The notes beneath the pieces were generated by a model. The model was given only the letters and a program-made list of their open reading frames with translations, had not been told where the DNA came from and made no database searches. From Clostridia bacterium (lineage in GTDB: Bacteria > Bacillota > Clostridia > Oscillospirales > Acutalibacteraceae), in NCBI GenBank assembly GCA_017416345.1, contig JAFQCR010000026.1, forward strand, positions 1 through 64,000: 64,000 nt of DNA, written 5' to 3'. The translations under genes and the position numbers were made by a program. Shown here piece by piece: positions 1 to 7,741 of this stretch; the stretch's first letter is position 1; each line of letters begins with the position of its first letter.

Positions 1-244
1 TACGAGAGGACCGGAATGGACGCACCTCTGGTGCACCGGTTGTCACGCCAGTGGCATAGCCGGGCAGCTATGTGCGGATTGGATAAACGCTGAAAGCATC
101 TAAGCGTGAAGCCAACCTCAAGATAAGATATCCCATAACTTAAGTTAGTAAGGTCCCCGGAAGACTACCGGGTTGATAGGCTGCATGTGGAAGCACGGTG
201 ACGTGTGTAGCTAGGCAGTACTAATAGACCGAGGGCTTGACCTT
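1..244 (+). rRNA. rrl: 23S ribosomal RNA, 3' end (partial)
   Basis: The window opens inside the sarcin-ricin loop (ACGAGAGGACCGG) of a 23S rRNA and runs through the conserved 3' domain to the terminal GAGGGCTTGACC at about 242. The 5' part lies outside the window. No 5S rRNA or tRNA follows before the terminator at 308. The 3' boundary is uncertain by a few bases. Confidence 0.97.
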
Positions 245-307
245 TGACCTCTTTGTATACTTTTCTTGTTCAGTTTTCAGGGTGTGTTCAGAGCAGAAAA
301 TGATTTA

Positions 308-335
308 CTCCGACCATTTCGGTCGGAGTTTTTTA
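308..335 (+). terminator. rRNA operon terminator
   Basis: Perfect 8-bp stem CTCCGACC/GGTCGGAG with loop ATTTC, followed by a T run. It ends the rRNA operon about 65 bases after 23S. Confidence 0.9.
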
Positions 336-342
336 TTGCTCA

Positions 343-373
343 CGCATAATGAGAATAATTCTCTCATTATGCG
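343..373. promoter_or_regulatory. 12-bp inverted repeat upstream of XRE gene
   Basis: CGCATAATGAGA at 343-354 is repeated inverted at 362-373 with a 7-base spacer. It sits just before the putative -35 box of the XRE gene, so it may be an operator. It could also form a weak hairpin terminator, since it is followed by TTATTGTTTTT. Confidence 0.5.
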
Positions 374-376
374 TTA

Positions 377-405
377 TTGTTTTTGTGTTATATTTAGTTT
401 ATACT
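377..405 (+). promoter_or_regulatory. Putative sigma-A promoter of XRE regulator
   Basis: TTGTTT (377-382), 17-bp spacer, TATACT (400-405). The start codon lies 37 bases downstream. Confidence 0.6.
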
Positions 406-441
406 GAATATGCCGGCAAAAGAAAAATTTGAGGTGATATA

Positions 442-1638
442 ATGAAACTGAATATTGGTGAAAATATACGCAATTACAGGCGCAACGCTGATATGACGCA
501 AGAACAGTTGGCAGAACTTTTGGGCGTATCTTATCAGTCGGTCAGCCGTTGGGAAAACGGTACAACATATCCAGACCTTGAACTCATACCTACGCTTGCT
601 CAGGTCTTTTCGGTGACAATCGATGATCTTATGAACAACGGCAACGAAGAACAACGACTAAAACATATAGATGAGCTTCAAAATTCCTTTGATGAAGCGG
701 CTAAACAAAAGGACGTCAGTAGGATGTGTTCGCTCATTAAAGATATTCAGGGCGAACTACGGTTTGTTACCGCAAACGTTACCATGGTATTTTGTGCCGC
801 TGTTAATCGTGAGGTTGGTAATTATCCTGAGGTGCTTCAATGTCTGCGCGATTTGTTTGCTCATGTTATGCGCTCTGAGTCTGAATATAACGATGAGACC
901 GTAATTATACGTTATATGGCGCAGATTGAGGACGATGAGCATATTGATGATTTTATCAAGCACAACTCTACGTCTATTGATATCAGCAAAAACGAACTGT
1001 TGCGTTGGCGTTACATCTACCGCAATCAGGGCGACAAATTGGAACCCATACGACTTAAGCGTTTGTATTTAGCTATCGATAATATGTTGACCGGTATGGG
1101 CTTGTGGAGAAATGAGGCCTTACCTAAGGATGTTAATTATTCGAAGTGGGTAAACCGTGTGTTGCTTCAGTTCTTGCACTTATTTAATCAAGCATCACCT
1201 GATGAAGAATGTTTCATTTCGGGTGGTGGTGAGGTTGATATTTTTGTCGAAAGCCGCCTGCTATTAGGCTTTAGAAAGGCTTGTTATGAGGCTTCAACGG
1301 GAGACGCTAATGGTGCATTTGTGACACTAGATGACACGATAACTCTGCTTGAAAAGGCAATGGCATTAAAGGATGGCGATGTGCTTAAAAGCTCATCACC
1401 GGCGTTAAATGGCTATGAACGAAAGGTTGAGTTTGTTTGGGACACTTATGGCGACGGCAAAATCAGACGGGAAATGATTTCGTTTGATGATGATTGGTTT
1501 TTTACTGTGAATCCGTACAATTGTCTGAATATCCTTGTCAATAGAAAGGGTTGGGAGTGGTTTGACCCGATAAGAAATGACCCGAGATACTACGCTTGCA
1601 TTAAGAGGATCGAGAAGTTGGTGGTTTGCAAGGAATAG
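442..1638 (+). CDS. XRE-family helix-turn-helix regulator with long C-terminal domain
   Basis: A 398-residue protein. Residues about 5-62 form a typical XRE/HTH_3 DNA-binding domain (MTQEQLAELLGVSYQSVSRW, then DLELIPTLAQVF). The remaining 330 residues are mainly helical by eye, with no domain I can name; they may be a tetratricopeptide-like or ligand-sensing region. The start is supported by GAGGTGAT six bases before ATG. The gene stands alone after the rRNA terminator. Target genes cannot be deduced; autoregulation through the dyad at 343-373 is possible. Confidence 0.85.
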   Translation: MKLNIGENIRNYRRNADMTQEQLAELLGVSYQSVSRWENGTTYPDLELIPTLAQVFSVTIDDLMNNGNEEQRLKHIDELQNSFDEAAKQKDVSRMCSLIKDIQGELRFVTANVTMVFCAAVNREVGNYPEVLQCLRDLFAHVMRSESEYNDETVIIRYMAQIEDDEHIDDFIKHNSTSIDISKNELLRWRYIYRNQGDKLEPIRLKRLYLAIDNMLTGMGLWRNEALPKDVNYSKWVNRVLLQFLHLFNQASPDEECFISGGGEVDIFVESRLLLGFRKACYEASTGDANGAFVTLDDTITLLEKAMALKDGDVLKSSSPALNGYERKVEFVWDTYGDGKIRREMISFDDDWFFTVNPYNCLNILVNRKGWEWFDPIRNDPRYYACIKRIEKLVVCKE

Positions 1639-1706
1639 TGCTTAGATTAGTTTAGTGTAATTACTTTATTTATGCCAGTAGGTGGTCGGTTGTGCCGAAA
1701 ATGGTA

Positions 1707-1734
1707 TTTACTTTTGGCTGTAATATGGTACAAT
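1707..1734 (+). promoter_or_regulatory. Putative promoter of MBL-fold lipoprotein gene
   Basis: TTTACT (1707-1712), 16-bp spacer, TACAAT (1729-1734). It lies inside the longest open frame, which argues for a downstream start at 1764. Confidence 0.6.
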
Positions 1735-1763
1735 GTATGTATACTCTTGATTGGGGTGGTTTT

Positions 1764-2831
1764 TTGCGGTTTATGAGAGCGTTTTCGATTGCTTTGTGTC
1801 TTTTTGTTTTGCTGATGGCTTTGTCGGCCTGCGGTGATACGGTAGACGGCGGTTCTTCTGCGGTGTCGGATGTGAGCCCGGACGGCTCGGTTTCGTCGGA
1901 GAATATCACCTCAACCGAATCGACTGCTTCGGCTGAAAGCGCCGTTTCAAGCGATGCGACCTCGTCCGATTCGGCATCGGGCGGAACGGAAAATACCGCA
2001 AATCTGCAAAAGCTTACAGAGATAGGGGGAAAGGCTGTGCTTTACAAGGTCAATGACAACATTTTTAAGCTTGAGGTTCCGTTTTCGGGCATATACACGA
2101 GCGTATTTTTCGTCAAGGTTGACGGTGGCTACGTTACCGTTGACACAGGCTCAAACGCTAACGACGTGAACAACTACGTTGTGCCTGCAATGGGTGAGTT
2201 GGGTATTACTCTCGACAGCATTAAAGGCATTCTGCTGACCCACACCCACGGTGACCATGCAGGCGGTCTTGCGGCACTTGCACCGTTGTGCCCCAACGCG
2301 GTGGTATACGGTGTGAGGGACAGTAACGCTTCGGCCGGAAGCAACACCTATGTCGGTGTGTCGGACGGTGACGTGATTGCCGATTATGTAAAGGTCGTGA
2401 CCATAAAGGGGCACGATACCGACACCTGCGGATACCTCGATATCCGCTCCAAGACACTTATTTCGGGAGATAGCATTCAGTTACACGGTATTGCCTCGTG
2501 GGGTTGCCAGGTAAGGCACATTGACGATTATTTTGCCTCGATGAGAAAGCTGCAGGAGATGGATATTGAAAACATCCTTATCTCGCACGCATATTGTCCG
2601 AGCGGTGCTTTTGCTTTCGGTGCAGAGGCTTCACAGAAGTATATCAGTGACAGTATTGATGCCCTTGAGGTGCTGGTGACCTTTACCGAGGGCTTATACA
2701 GCACGGGTGTGACCGATGCCGGCGAGATCCAGTCGCAGTATGTGGCTTTGATGAAGCAAACCTATCCCGATTTCCCTAAAAGCGGCTTTGATACCGCAAT
2801 AAAGGCCATTATCACACAGAAATTGAAATAA
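1764..2831 (+). CDS. Metallo-beta-lactamase-fold lipoprotein
   Basis: A predicted lipoprotein: the N-terminus has two basic residues, a hydrophobic core and the lipobox LSAC (MALSACGD), then a Ser/Thr-rich linker of about 60 residues before the globular domain. The MBL metal-binding motif THTHGDHAGG is present, followed by GHDTDTCGY and SGDS elements, so a zinc hydrolase on the outer membrane face is likely. Substrate is unknown. I chose TTG 1764 because GGGGTGG lies five bases upstream and a promoter at 1707-1734 covers the longer frame; ATG 1773 is an alternative. Single gene closed by a strong terminator. Confidence 0.8.
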   Translation: MRFMRAFSIALCLFVLLMALSACGDTVDGGSSAVSDVSPDGSVSSENITSTESTASAESAVSSDATSSDSASGGTENTANLQKLTEIGGKAVLYKVNDNIFKLEVPFSGIYTSVFFVKVDGGYVTVDTGSNANDVNNYVVPAMGELGITLDSIKGILLTHTHGDHAGGLAALAPLCPNAVVYGVRDSNASAGSNTYVGVSDGDVIADYVKVVTIKGHDTDTCGYLDIRSKTLISGDSIQLHGIASWGCQVRHIDDYFASMRKLQEMDIENILISHAYCPSGAFAFGAEASQKYISDSIDALEVLVTFTEGLYSTGVTDAGEIQSQYVALMKQTYPDFPKSGFDTAIKAIITQKLK

Positions 2832-2836
2832 AAATT

Positions 2837-2871
2837 CCGCCCGAGTTTTTTGGACTCGGGCGGTTACTTTT
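2837..2871. terminator. Bidirectional intrinsic terminator
   Basis: Perfect 10-bp stem CCGCCCGAGT/ACTCGGGCGG, with T-rich flanks on both strands. It separates the MBL lipoprotein gene from the convergent DeoR gene. Confidence 0.9.
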
Positions 2872-2874
2872 TGT

Positions 2875-3633
2875 TTAATAGATCAGCTCGCAACGGCTGT
2901 TCTGGAGGGCTTCGATCCATTCTGCCGACGGCTTTTTATCGGTTATAACGGTGTCAAATTCTGAAAATTCGCAAACCTTGGCGAACGAGACCTTGCCGAT
3001 CTTGGTGCTGTCGACCGCCATTATCTTGCGCTTGGCGGCCTTCATAAGTGCAATTTTTATGGTTGCCTCGGCTTCGCTCGACTCGGTACAGCCTTTGTCA
3101 AGGTCAAGACCCTTGCAGGAGCAAATACACAGGTCAACATTGAAATCCTTAAGCGTTTTTTCGGCAATACCGCCGACAAGAGAAAGGCTGCCGGTCTTCA
3201 AAGAGCCGCCCGTTGAAACGATATTCCAATCGGCCTTTTGCGAAAACTCAAGCATGACCTCGACCGAGTTGGTGATGACGGTGAGGTTTTTGCAGCTTTT
3301 GGCCGCTTTGATGATCTCGAGAGCGGTTGTGCTCGAGTCGATGGCGATATAGTCACCGTCGTGTATCAATGGGAGACAAAGCTCGGCGATCTTGCGCTTT
3401 TCGGGCATATTCGAGTTCTGACGCACGTGGAAGGGAAGGTCAAAAAAAGTGTTTTCGACCTTTATTGCGCCGCCGTAAAACTTTTCGGCAAGGCCTTCCT
3501 GTTCAAGCTTGTCAAGGTCACGGCGAATGGTCTCATCCGAAACACCGAACTCTTCAGCAAGGTCGTTGACAAGGACACGTCCGTTTTCACAAAGCTTGGC
3601 GTATATAAGATTTTTACGTTCTACAGCGAGCAT
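2875..3633 (-). CDS. DeoR/GlpR-family transcriptional regulator
   Basis: A 252-residue DeoR-family protein. The N-terminal winged helix-turn-helix (LVNDLAEEFGVSDETIRRDL, then EGLAEKFYGG) is followed by a sugar-phosphate isomerase-like sensor domain (DYIAIDSSTTALEI, VDSTKIGK). Such regulators usually repress sugar catabolic genes and respond to a phosphorylated sugar. It is transcribed divergently from uronate isomerase with 192 bases between start codons, so uxaC is the obvious candidate target (inference). The shared region holds a perfect dyad at 3675-3692. Confidence 0.92.
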   Translation of the reverse strand: MLAVERKNLIYAKLCENGRVLVNDLAEEFGVSDETIRRDLDKLEQEGLAEKFYGGAIKVENTFFDLPFHVRQNSNMPEKRKIAELCLPLIHDGDYIAIDSSTTALEIIKAAKSCKNLTVITNSVEVMLEFSQKADWNIVSTGGSLKTGSLSLVGGIAEKTLKDFNVDLCICSCKGLDLDKGCTESSEAEATIKIALMKAAKRKIMAVDSTKIGKVSFAKVCEFSEFDTVITDKKPSAEWIEALQNSRCELIY

Positions 3634-3674
3634 TTTGTACCTCCGTTATTCAGCTTAATACTAAAATCCACAAT

Positions 3675-3692
3675 TTGGAATTTGGATTCCAA
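3675..3692. promoter_or_regulatory. 18-bp dyad, candidate DeoR/uxaC operator
   Basis: TTGGAAT, four-base spacer, ATTCCAA: a perfect inverted repeat lying between the divergent deoR-type and uxaC genes. It is placed to act on both promoters. Function is inferred from position only. Confidence 0.55.
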
Positions 3693-3774
3693 TTAATTTT
3701 AACATTGAATCAACATTTTGTCAACAAGATTTTCGACAAAATAACAAAGAATTTCAGAAAAATGAAAATAATAC

Positions 3775-3803
3775 TTGTAAATATGGGATAAATGGTATAC
3801 AAT
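3775..3803 (+). promoter_or_regulatory. uxaC promoter
   Basis: TTGTAA (3775-3780), 17-bp spacer, TACAAT (3798-3803). The -10 box overlaps the upstream ATG at 3802, which therefore cannot be the translation start of this transcript. Confidence 0.75.
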
Positions 3804-3825
3804 GGAAAACACGGAGGTGTGCTTT

Positions 3826-5223
3826 ATGAAGCCATTTATGAATGAAGATTTTATTTTGAAGACCGAAACCGCAAAAAAACTGTATGCAATGTGTAGTGAT
3901 ATGCCGATCATCGACTATCATTGCCATATAAATCCGCAGGAGATCTACGAGGACCGTAAGTTCAACGATATAACCGAGGTCTGGCTTGGCGGCGACCATT
4001 ACAAGTGGAGACTTATCCGCTCCAACGGTACCCCCGAGGAGGAGATCACGGGTAGTGCCGATAACCGCACAAAGTTCCAGCGCTTTGCCGAGGCTCTGCC
4101 CAAGGCTATCGGTAACCCGATGTATCATTGGACCCACCTTGAGCTCAAGCGTTATTTCGGCTACGACGGAATTTTGAATGGGGAAACCGCCGAGGAGGTC
4201 TGGAATCTCTGTAACGAGAAGCTTAAGACCGACGATTTTACTGTCAGAAAGCTTATCGAGCGCTCTAACGTTGAATTTATCGGAACCACCGACGACCCTG
4301 CCGACTCTCTTGAGTGGCACCGTCTTTTGAAGGAGGACAAGACCTTCAAGACCAAGGTTGCGCCGTCGTTCAGACCTGATAAGGCTGTCAATATTGAAAA
4401 GGACGGCTTCTGCGAGTATATCGAGAAGCTTTCGGCCGTAGTCGGCAAGGAGATCGATTCTGTTGCCACCTTGAAGTCGATTATGCACGACCGTCTTGAC
4501 CTTTTTGAGGAAATGGGCTGTAAGGCCGCCGACCACGGACTTGACTACGTTGTATATGCACCTGCATCAGAGGATGAGGTCAATGCCGTATTCAAAAAGG
4601 CAATGTCGGGTGAGAAGGTCACCCAAACCGAGATGGAGATTTATAAGACCTCGCTGCTCATTTTCTTTGCTGAAGAATATCAGAAGCGTGATTGGGCAAT
4701 GCAGATCCATTACGGAACCATGCGCAACATCAACGCACCCATCTTCCGCAAAATGGGTCCCGACGTCGGCTTTGACGTTATCTCCAACCGTTGCTGCTGT
4801 GAGGCCATAGCAGGCCTGCTTAACGCTTTCGTTGAGAACAACGCCTGCCCCAAGGTCATCCTTTATTCGCTCAATCCTGCCGACAATGAGCTGCTTGACA
4901 CCATTATCGGTGCCTTCCAGGGACCCGAGGTCGCAGGCAAGATCCAGCACGGCTCGGCCTGGTGGTTCAACGATACCAAGACCGGTATGGAGGATCAGCT
5001 TACCTCGTTGGCAAATCTTTCGATTTTGGGCAACTTCATCGGTATGCTGACCGACTCACGCAGCTTCTTGTCCTACACCCGTCACGAGTATTTCAGAAGA
5101 ATTATGTGTAATCTTATCGGTGAGTGGGTCGAAAACGGCGAATATCCTGATGACGAAAAGGCTTTGTGCGAGATCGTTCAGGGCATCGCATACAAAAATG
5201 CCAAGAGATACTTCGGAATTTAA
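3826..5223 (+). CDS. uxaC: Uronate isomerase (glucuronate/galacturonate isomerase)
   Basis: UxaC converts D-glucuronate to fructuronate and D-galacturonate to tagaturonate, the first cytoplasmic step of uronic acid catabolism. The 465-residue product fits the family length of about 470. Family features include MPIIDYHCHINPQEIY near residue 25 (metal-binding HxH of the amidohydrolase superfamily), TDDPAD, and the C-terminal LGNFIGMLTDSRSFLSYTRH stretch. ATG 3826 has GGAGGTG five bases before it, and the longer frame begins inside the -10 box. Regulation by the divergent DeoR-type protein is likely. It pairs functionally with the GH28 gene at 62214, which could release galacturonate. Confidence 0.96.
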   Translation: MKPFMNEDFILKTETAKKLYAMCSDMPIIDYHCHINPQEIYEDRKFNDITEVWLGGDHYKWRLIRSNGTPEEEITGSADNRTKFQRFAEALPKAIGNPMYHWTHLELKRYFGYDGILNGETAEEVWNLCNEKLKTDDFTVRKLIERSNVEFIGTTDDPADSLEWHRLLKEDKTFKTKVAPSFRPDKAVNIEKDGFCEYIEKLSAVVGKEIDSVATLKSIMHDRLDLFEEMGCKAADHGLDYVVYAPASEDEVNAVFKKAMSGEKVTQTEMEIYKTSLLIFFAEEYQKRDWAMQIHYGTMRNINAPIFRKMGPDVGFDVISNRCCCEAIAGLLNAFVENNACPKVILYSLNPADNELLDTIIGAFQGPEVAGKIQHGSAWWFNDTKTGMEDQLTSLANLSILGNFIGMLTDSRSFLSYTRHEYFRRIMCNLIGEWVENGEYPDDEKALCEIVQGIAYKNAKRYFGI

Positions 5224-5236
5224 TAAAATATTTATT

Positions 5237-5272
5237 CAGAGGTTGTGCCAAGTGCTCAACCTCTGATTTTTT
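5237..5272 (+). terminator. uxaC terminator
   Basis: Perfect 9-bp stem CAGAGGTTG/CAACCTCTG, then ATTTTTTC. Confidence 0.9.
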
Positions 5273-5305
5273 CACAGATTTAACTTAAGTTTAATAAAAA
5301 AACTC

Positions 5306-5334
5306 TTTTCAAATCTTAAGTTATTAGGTATAAT
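5306..5334 (+). promoter_or_regulatory. Promoter of two-component operon
   Basis: TTTTCA (5306-5311), 17-bp spacer, TATAAT (5329-5334). AACTTAAG at 5282-5289 and CTTAAGTT at 5315-5322 form an inverted pair around the -35 region, a possible autoregulatory site. Confidence 0.7.
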
Positions 5335-5388
5335 GTTTTTGTAATATGGAGTATTAGGGCATTTTGTTAAATGAAAAGAGGGAATAAC

Positions 5389-6066
5389 GTGATATATCTC
5401 GTTGAGGATGATGCCAATATCCGTGAGCTTGTGGTCTACACGCTCAACAGCACGGGTTTTGAGGCGCACGGATTTGAAAGACCGTCCGAGTTTTATAAGG
5501 CGATGGAGCACACGCTCCCGAGGCTTATTTTGCTCGATATAATGCTCCCCGAAGAGGATGGCATGAGCATTCTGGCCAAGCTGAAGGGTGCAAAAAATAC
5601 CCAAAGCATCCCAGTCATAATGCTGACGGCCAAGGGCACCGAGCTTGACAAGGTCAAGGGCTTTGAAACGGGTGCCGACGATTACATAGCCAAGCCGTTT
5701 GGAATGATGGAGCTTGTGGCACGTGTCAAGGCACGGTTGCGCAATGCGCCGACCGGGGCAAAAACCTCGGAGTATACCGTCAAAAACCTTTACGTTTGCC
5801 CCGAAAAGCATATCGTCAAGGTCGGCGGTAACAGCGTTCAGCTCACCTTAAAGGAGTTTGAAATGCTTTGTATGCTGCTGCAGAACCGCCAGGTGGTGTT
5901 GAGCCGTGATCAGATATTAAACAGCATCTGGGGCTATTCCTTCGACGGTGAGAGCCGCACGGTCGACGTACATATCAGAACCCTGCGCCAAAAGCTTGGC
6001 ACGGCAGGGGATATCATCGAGACCGTTCGCGGAATCGGATATAAGATTGCAGGTGACGAGCGATGA
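5389..6066 (+). CDS. OmpR/PhoB-family response regulator
   Basis: A 225-residue two-domain regulator. The receiver domain (1-120) has the acidic pair E6-D7-D8, the phospho-acceptor D50 in LLDIMLP, a conserved Thr in IMLTAKG and Lys in AKPF. The C-terminal winged helix (about 130-225) has the typical LTLKEFEML and RTVDVHIRTLRQKLG segments. GTG 5389 is chosen since GAGGGA lies six bases upstream and the product then begins MIYLVEDDANIREL, as in PhoP-type proteins. It overlaps the histidine kinase gene by four bases. Resembles PhoP/PhoB, but no phosphate transport operon adjoins, so the signal is unknown. Confidence 0.93.
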   Translation: MIYLVEDDANIRELVVYTLNSTGFEAHGFERPSEFYKAMEHTLPRLILLDIMLPEEDGMSILAKLKGAKNTQSIPVIMLTAKGTELDKVKGFETGADDYIAKPFGMMELVARVKARLRNAPTGAKTSEYTVKNLYVCPEKHIVKVGGNSVQLTLKEFEMLCMLLQNRQVVLSRDQILNSIWGYSFDGESRTVDVHIRTLRQKLGTAGDIIETVRGIGYKIAGDER

Positions 6067-7088
6067 AAAGCCTTCGCGGAATAATTACACGTAATATCGT
6101 CGTAATTTCGTCGGTATTGTCGGTCGTGGCGTTTGGCGTACTGTTTATGCTTTTTTATTTCAAAGCCCACGGAAGCAATATTTCGACGTTAGAGATGTTG
6201 GTTATTGCGGTGGTGCTGCTCGGCATTGAGATAGCCGTGTCGGTGCTGATCGCCTCAAAGGTATCAAAATCAATTATAAAGCCGATAAACAACCTCAATC
6301 CGTCCGACCCCAAAAGCACGGTGCCGTACCGTGAGCTGTCACCGTTGGTCGACCGTATTGAGGCGCAGAATGCACAGATAGCGCAACAGATAACCGACCT
6401 TAACCGTGAGCACGAAAACCAGGATGCAATGCGCAGAGATTTTACCGCCAACGTGTCGCACGAGCTTAAAACACCGTTGACCTCGATCTCGGGCTATGCC
6501 GAGATAATCAAGGCAGGCATTGCCAAGGAAGAGGATATCGAGCGCTTTGCGGGCAAGATATATGATGAGTCACAGCGACTTATAACGCTGGTTGGTGATA
6601 TAATCAAGCTTTCCCGACTTGACGGTCAGGAAATGAACATAGAGGTCGAGCGGTTTGATCTTTATGACGTTTGCCGTGACGTTTTGTCACAGCTTGAAAT
6701 GGCGGCGGCCGAGCATAAGGTGACAATGGAGCTTCAAGGTGAGCATACCGAGCTTGTTGCGGCCGAAAAAATAGTTGAGGAAATGATCTTCAACCTTTGC
6801 GACAATGCCGTGAAATACAACCGTGAAAACGGTAGGGTAACGGTAAGCATAAAGCAATGCATGGACGGTGTTGAGCTGACCGTAAGCGATACCGGTATCG
6901 GAATACCCAAAGAGGATATCGACCGCATTTTTGAACGCTTTTACCGTGTCGACAAAAGCCACTCCAAGGCTATCGGCGGAACGGGTCTGGGACTTTCCAT
7001 CGTCAAGCACGGTGCTTTGTTTCTGGGTGCTTCGGTTTCGGTCGAAAGTGAGCTTGGTGTCGGTACTTCAATAAGAATAGTATTTTAA
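6063..7088 (+). CDS. Sensor histidine kinase
   Basis: A 341-residue kinase, partner of the preceding regulator (ATGA overlap). Two membrane segments (about 11-33 and 44-65) are separated by only about ten residues, so there is almost no extracellular sensor domain and no clear PAS domain. HisKA carries H133 (NVSHELKTPLTSISGY); the HATPase_c domain has the N box FNLCDNAVKYN, DTGIGIP, FERFYRVDKSHS and GGTGLGLSIV. PhoR/ResE-like by sequence. A signal perceived within the membrane or from a partner protein is inferred from the short loop. Confidence 0.92.
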   Translation: MKSLRGIITRNIVVISSVLSVVAFGVLFMLFYFKAHGSNISTLEMLVIAVVLLGIEIAVSVLIASKVSKSIIKPINNLNPSDPKSTVPYRELSPLVDRIEAQNAQIAQQITDLNREHENQDAMRRDFTANVSHELKTPLTSISGYAEIIKAGIAKEEDIERFAGKIYDESQRLITLVGDIIKLSRLDGQEMNIEVERFDLYDVCRDVLSQLEMAAAEHKVTMELQGEHTELVAAEKIVEEMIFNLCDNAVKYNRENGRVTVSIKQCMDGVELTVSDTGIGIPKEDIDRIFERFYRVDKSHSKAIGGTGLGLSIVKHGALFLGASVSVESELGVGTSIRIVF

Positions 7089-7100
7089 AGGAGAATAAAA

Positions 7101-7469
7101 ATGGCTAAAAGAATTGCTTTGATAGCGCACGACAATATGAAACCCAAGATGATAGAATGGTGCAAGAATAATTATGAGGCATTATCGCACCATTTTCTTT
7201 GCGGAACGGGCACGACCTCGTCCAAGATAACCGAGGCTACGGGCCTGCCCGTTAAGGCATATTTGAGCGGACCTTTGGGCGGCGACCAGCAGATAGGTGC
7301 ACGTGTTGCGACAGGAGAGATAGATATTATAATCTTTTTCTCCGACCCTCTGACCGCCATGCCTCACGACCCCGACGTTAAGGCACTTTTGAGAATTGCG
7401 CAGGTGTACGACATTCCCATTGCCAACAACGTCGCCACCGCCGACTGCATACTTAAAGCATTGCTGTGA
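7101..7469 (+). CDS. mgsA: Methylglyoxal synthase
   Basis: MgsA converts dihydroxyacetone phosphate to methylglyoxal and phosphate, a bypass of lower glycolysis when phosphate is short. The 122-residue product has all known active-site residues: H10 (ALIAHDN), GTGTT at 35-39, D62 in [10 protein letters not shown]82 in FFSDPL, H89 and D92 in HDPDV. These match E. coli H19, D71, D91, H98 and D101 with a constant offset of nine. It starts 12 bases after the histidine kinase and has a GGAG site, so it is probably co-transcribed with the two-component genes. Confidence 0.97.
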   Translation: MAKRIALIAHDNMKPKMIEWCKNNYEALSHHFLCGTGTTSSKITEATGLPVKAYLSGPLGGDQQIGARVATGEIDIIIFFSDPLTAMPHDPDVKALLRIAQVYDIPIANNVATADCILKALL

Positions 7470-7483
7470 GTACAGTTTAACAA

Positions 7484-7526
7484 AAAGAGTTTGCAAAGGA
7501 AGAATCCGTTTGCAAGCTCTTTTTTA
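7484..7526 (+). terminator. mgsA terminator
   Basis: 14-bp stem around AGAGTTTGCAAA/TTTGCAAGCTCT with one G-T pair, followed by TTTTTT. Confidence 0.88.
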
Positions 7527-7577
7527 CTTTGGTTGAATTATATAAAAGCAATGAAATGTTTTCGTTTTAAATGTCAA

Positions 7578-7606
7578 TTGACAAAAAATACCACAAATGT
7601 TATTAT
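7578..7606 (+). promoter_or_regulatory. Protease operon promoter
   Basis: TTGACA (7578-7583), 17-bp spacer, TATTAT (7601-7606). It gives a leader of about 130 bases before the protease, which contains the mini-ORF at 7687. Confidence 0.75.
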
Positions 7607-7686
7607 AATGATGAAAAGTGTATTGTGATGGTTGTTTTATATGAATTGTAATTTTTTATAAAAGTTTAAAAATGGAGGTGATACCA

Positions 7687-7722
7687 ATGAATTATTGTTT
7701 AATTATGGAAAGTTGTTCTTAG
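7687..7722 (+). CDS. 11-residue leader ORF before secreted protease
   Basis: ATG to TAG encodes MNYCLIMESCS. A near-perfect anti-SD match, GGAGGTGAT (7674-7682), lies four bases before the ATG. The stop is 19 bases before the protease ATG. The strong initiation site suggests that it is translated, either as a regulatory leader peptide or for translational coupling. It may also be a decayed gene start. No database comparison was possible. Confidence 0.45.
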   Translation: MNYCLIMESCS

Positions 7723-7741
7723 TATATAAAGGAGGAATAAT

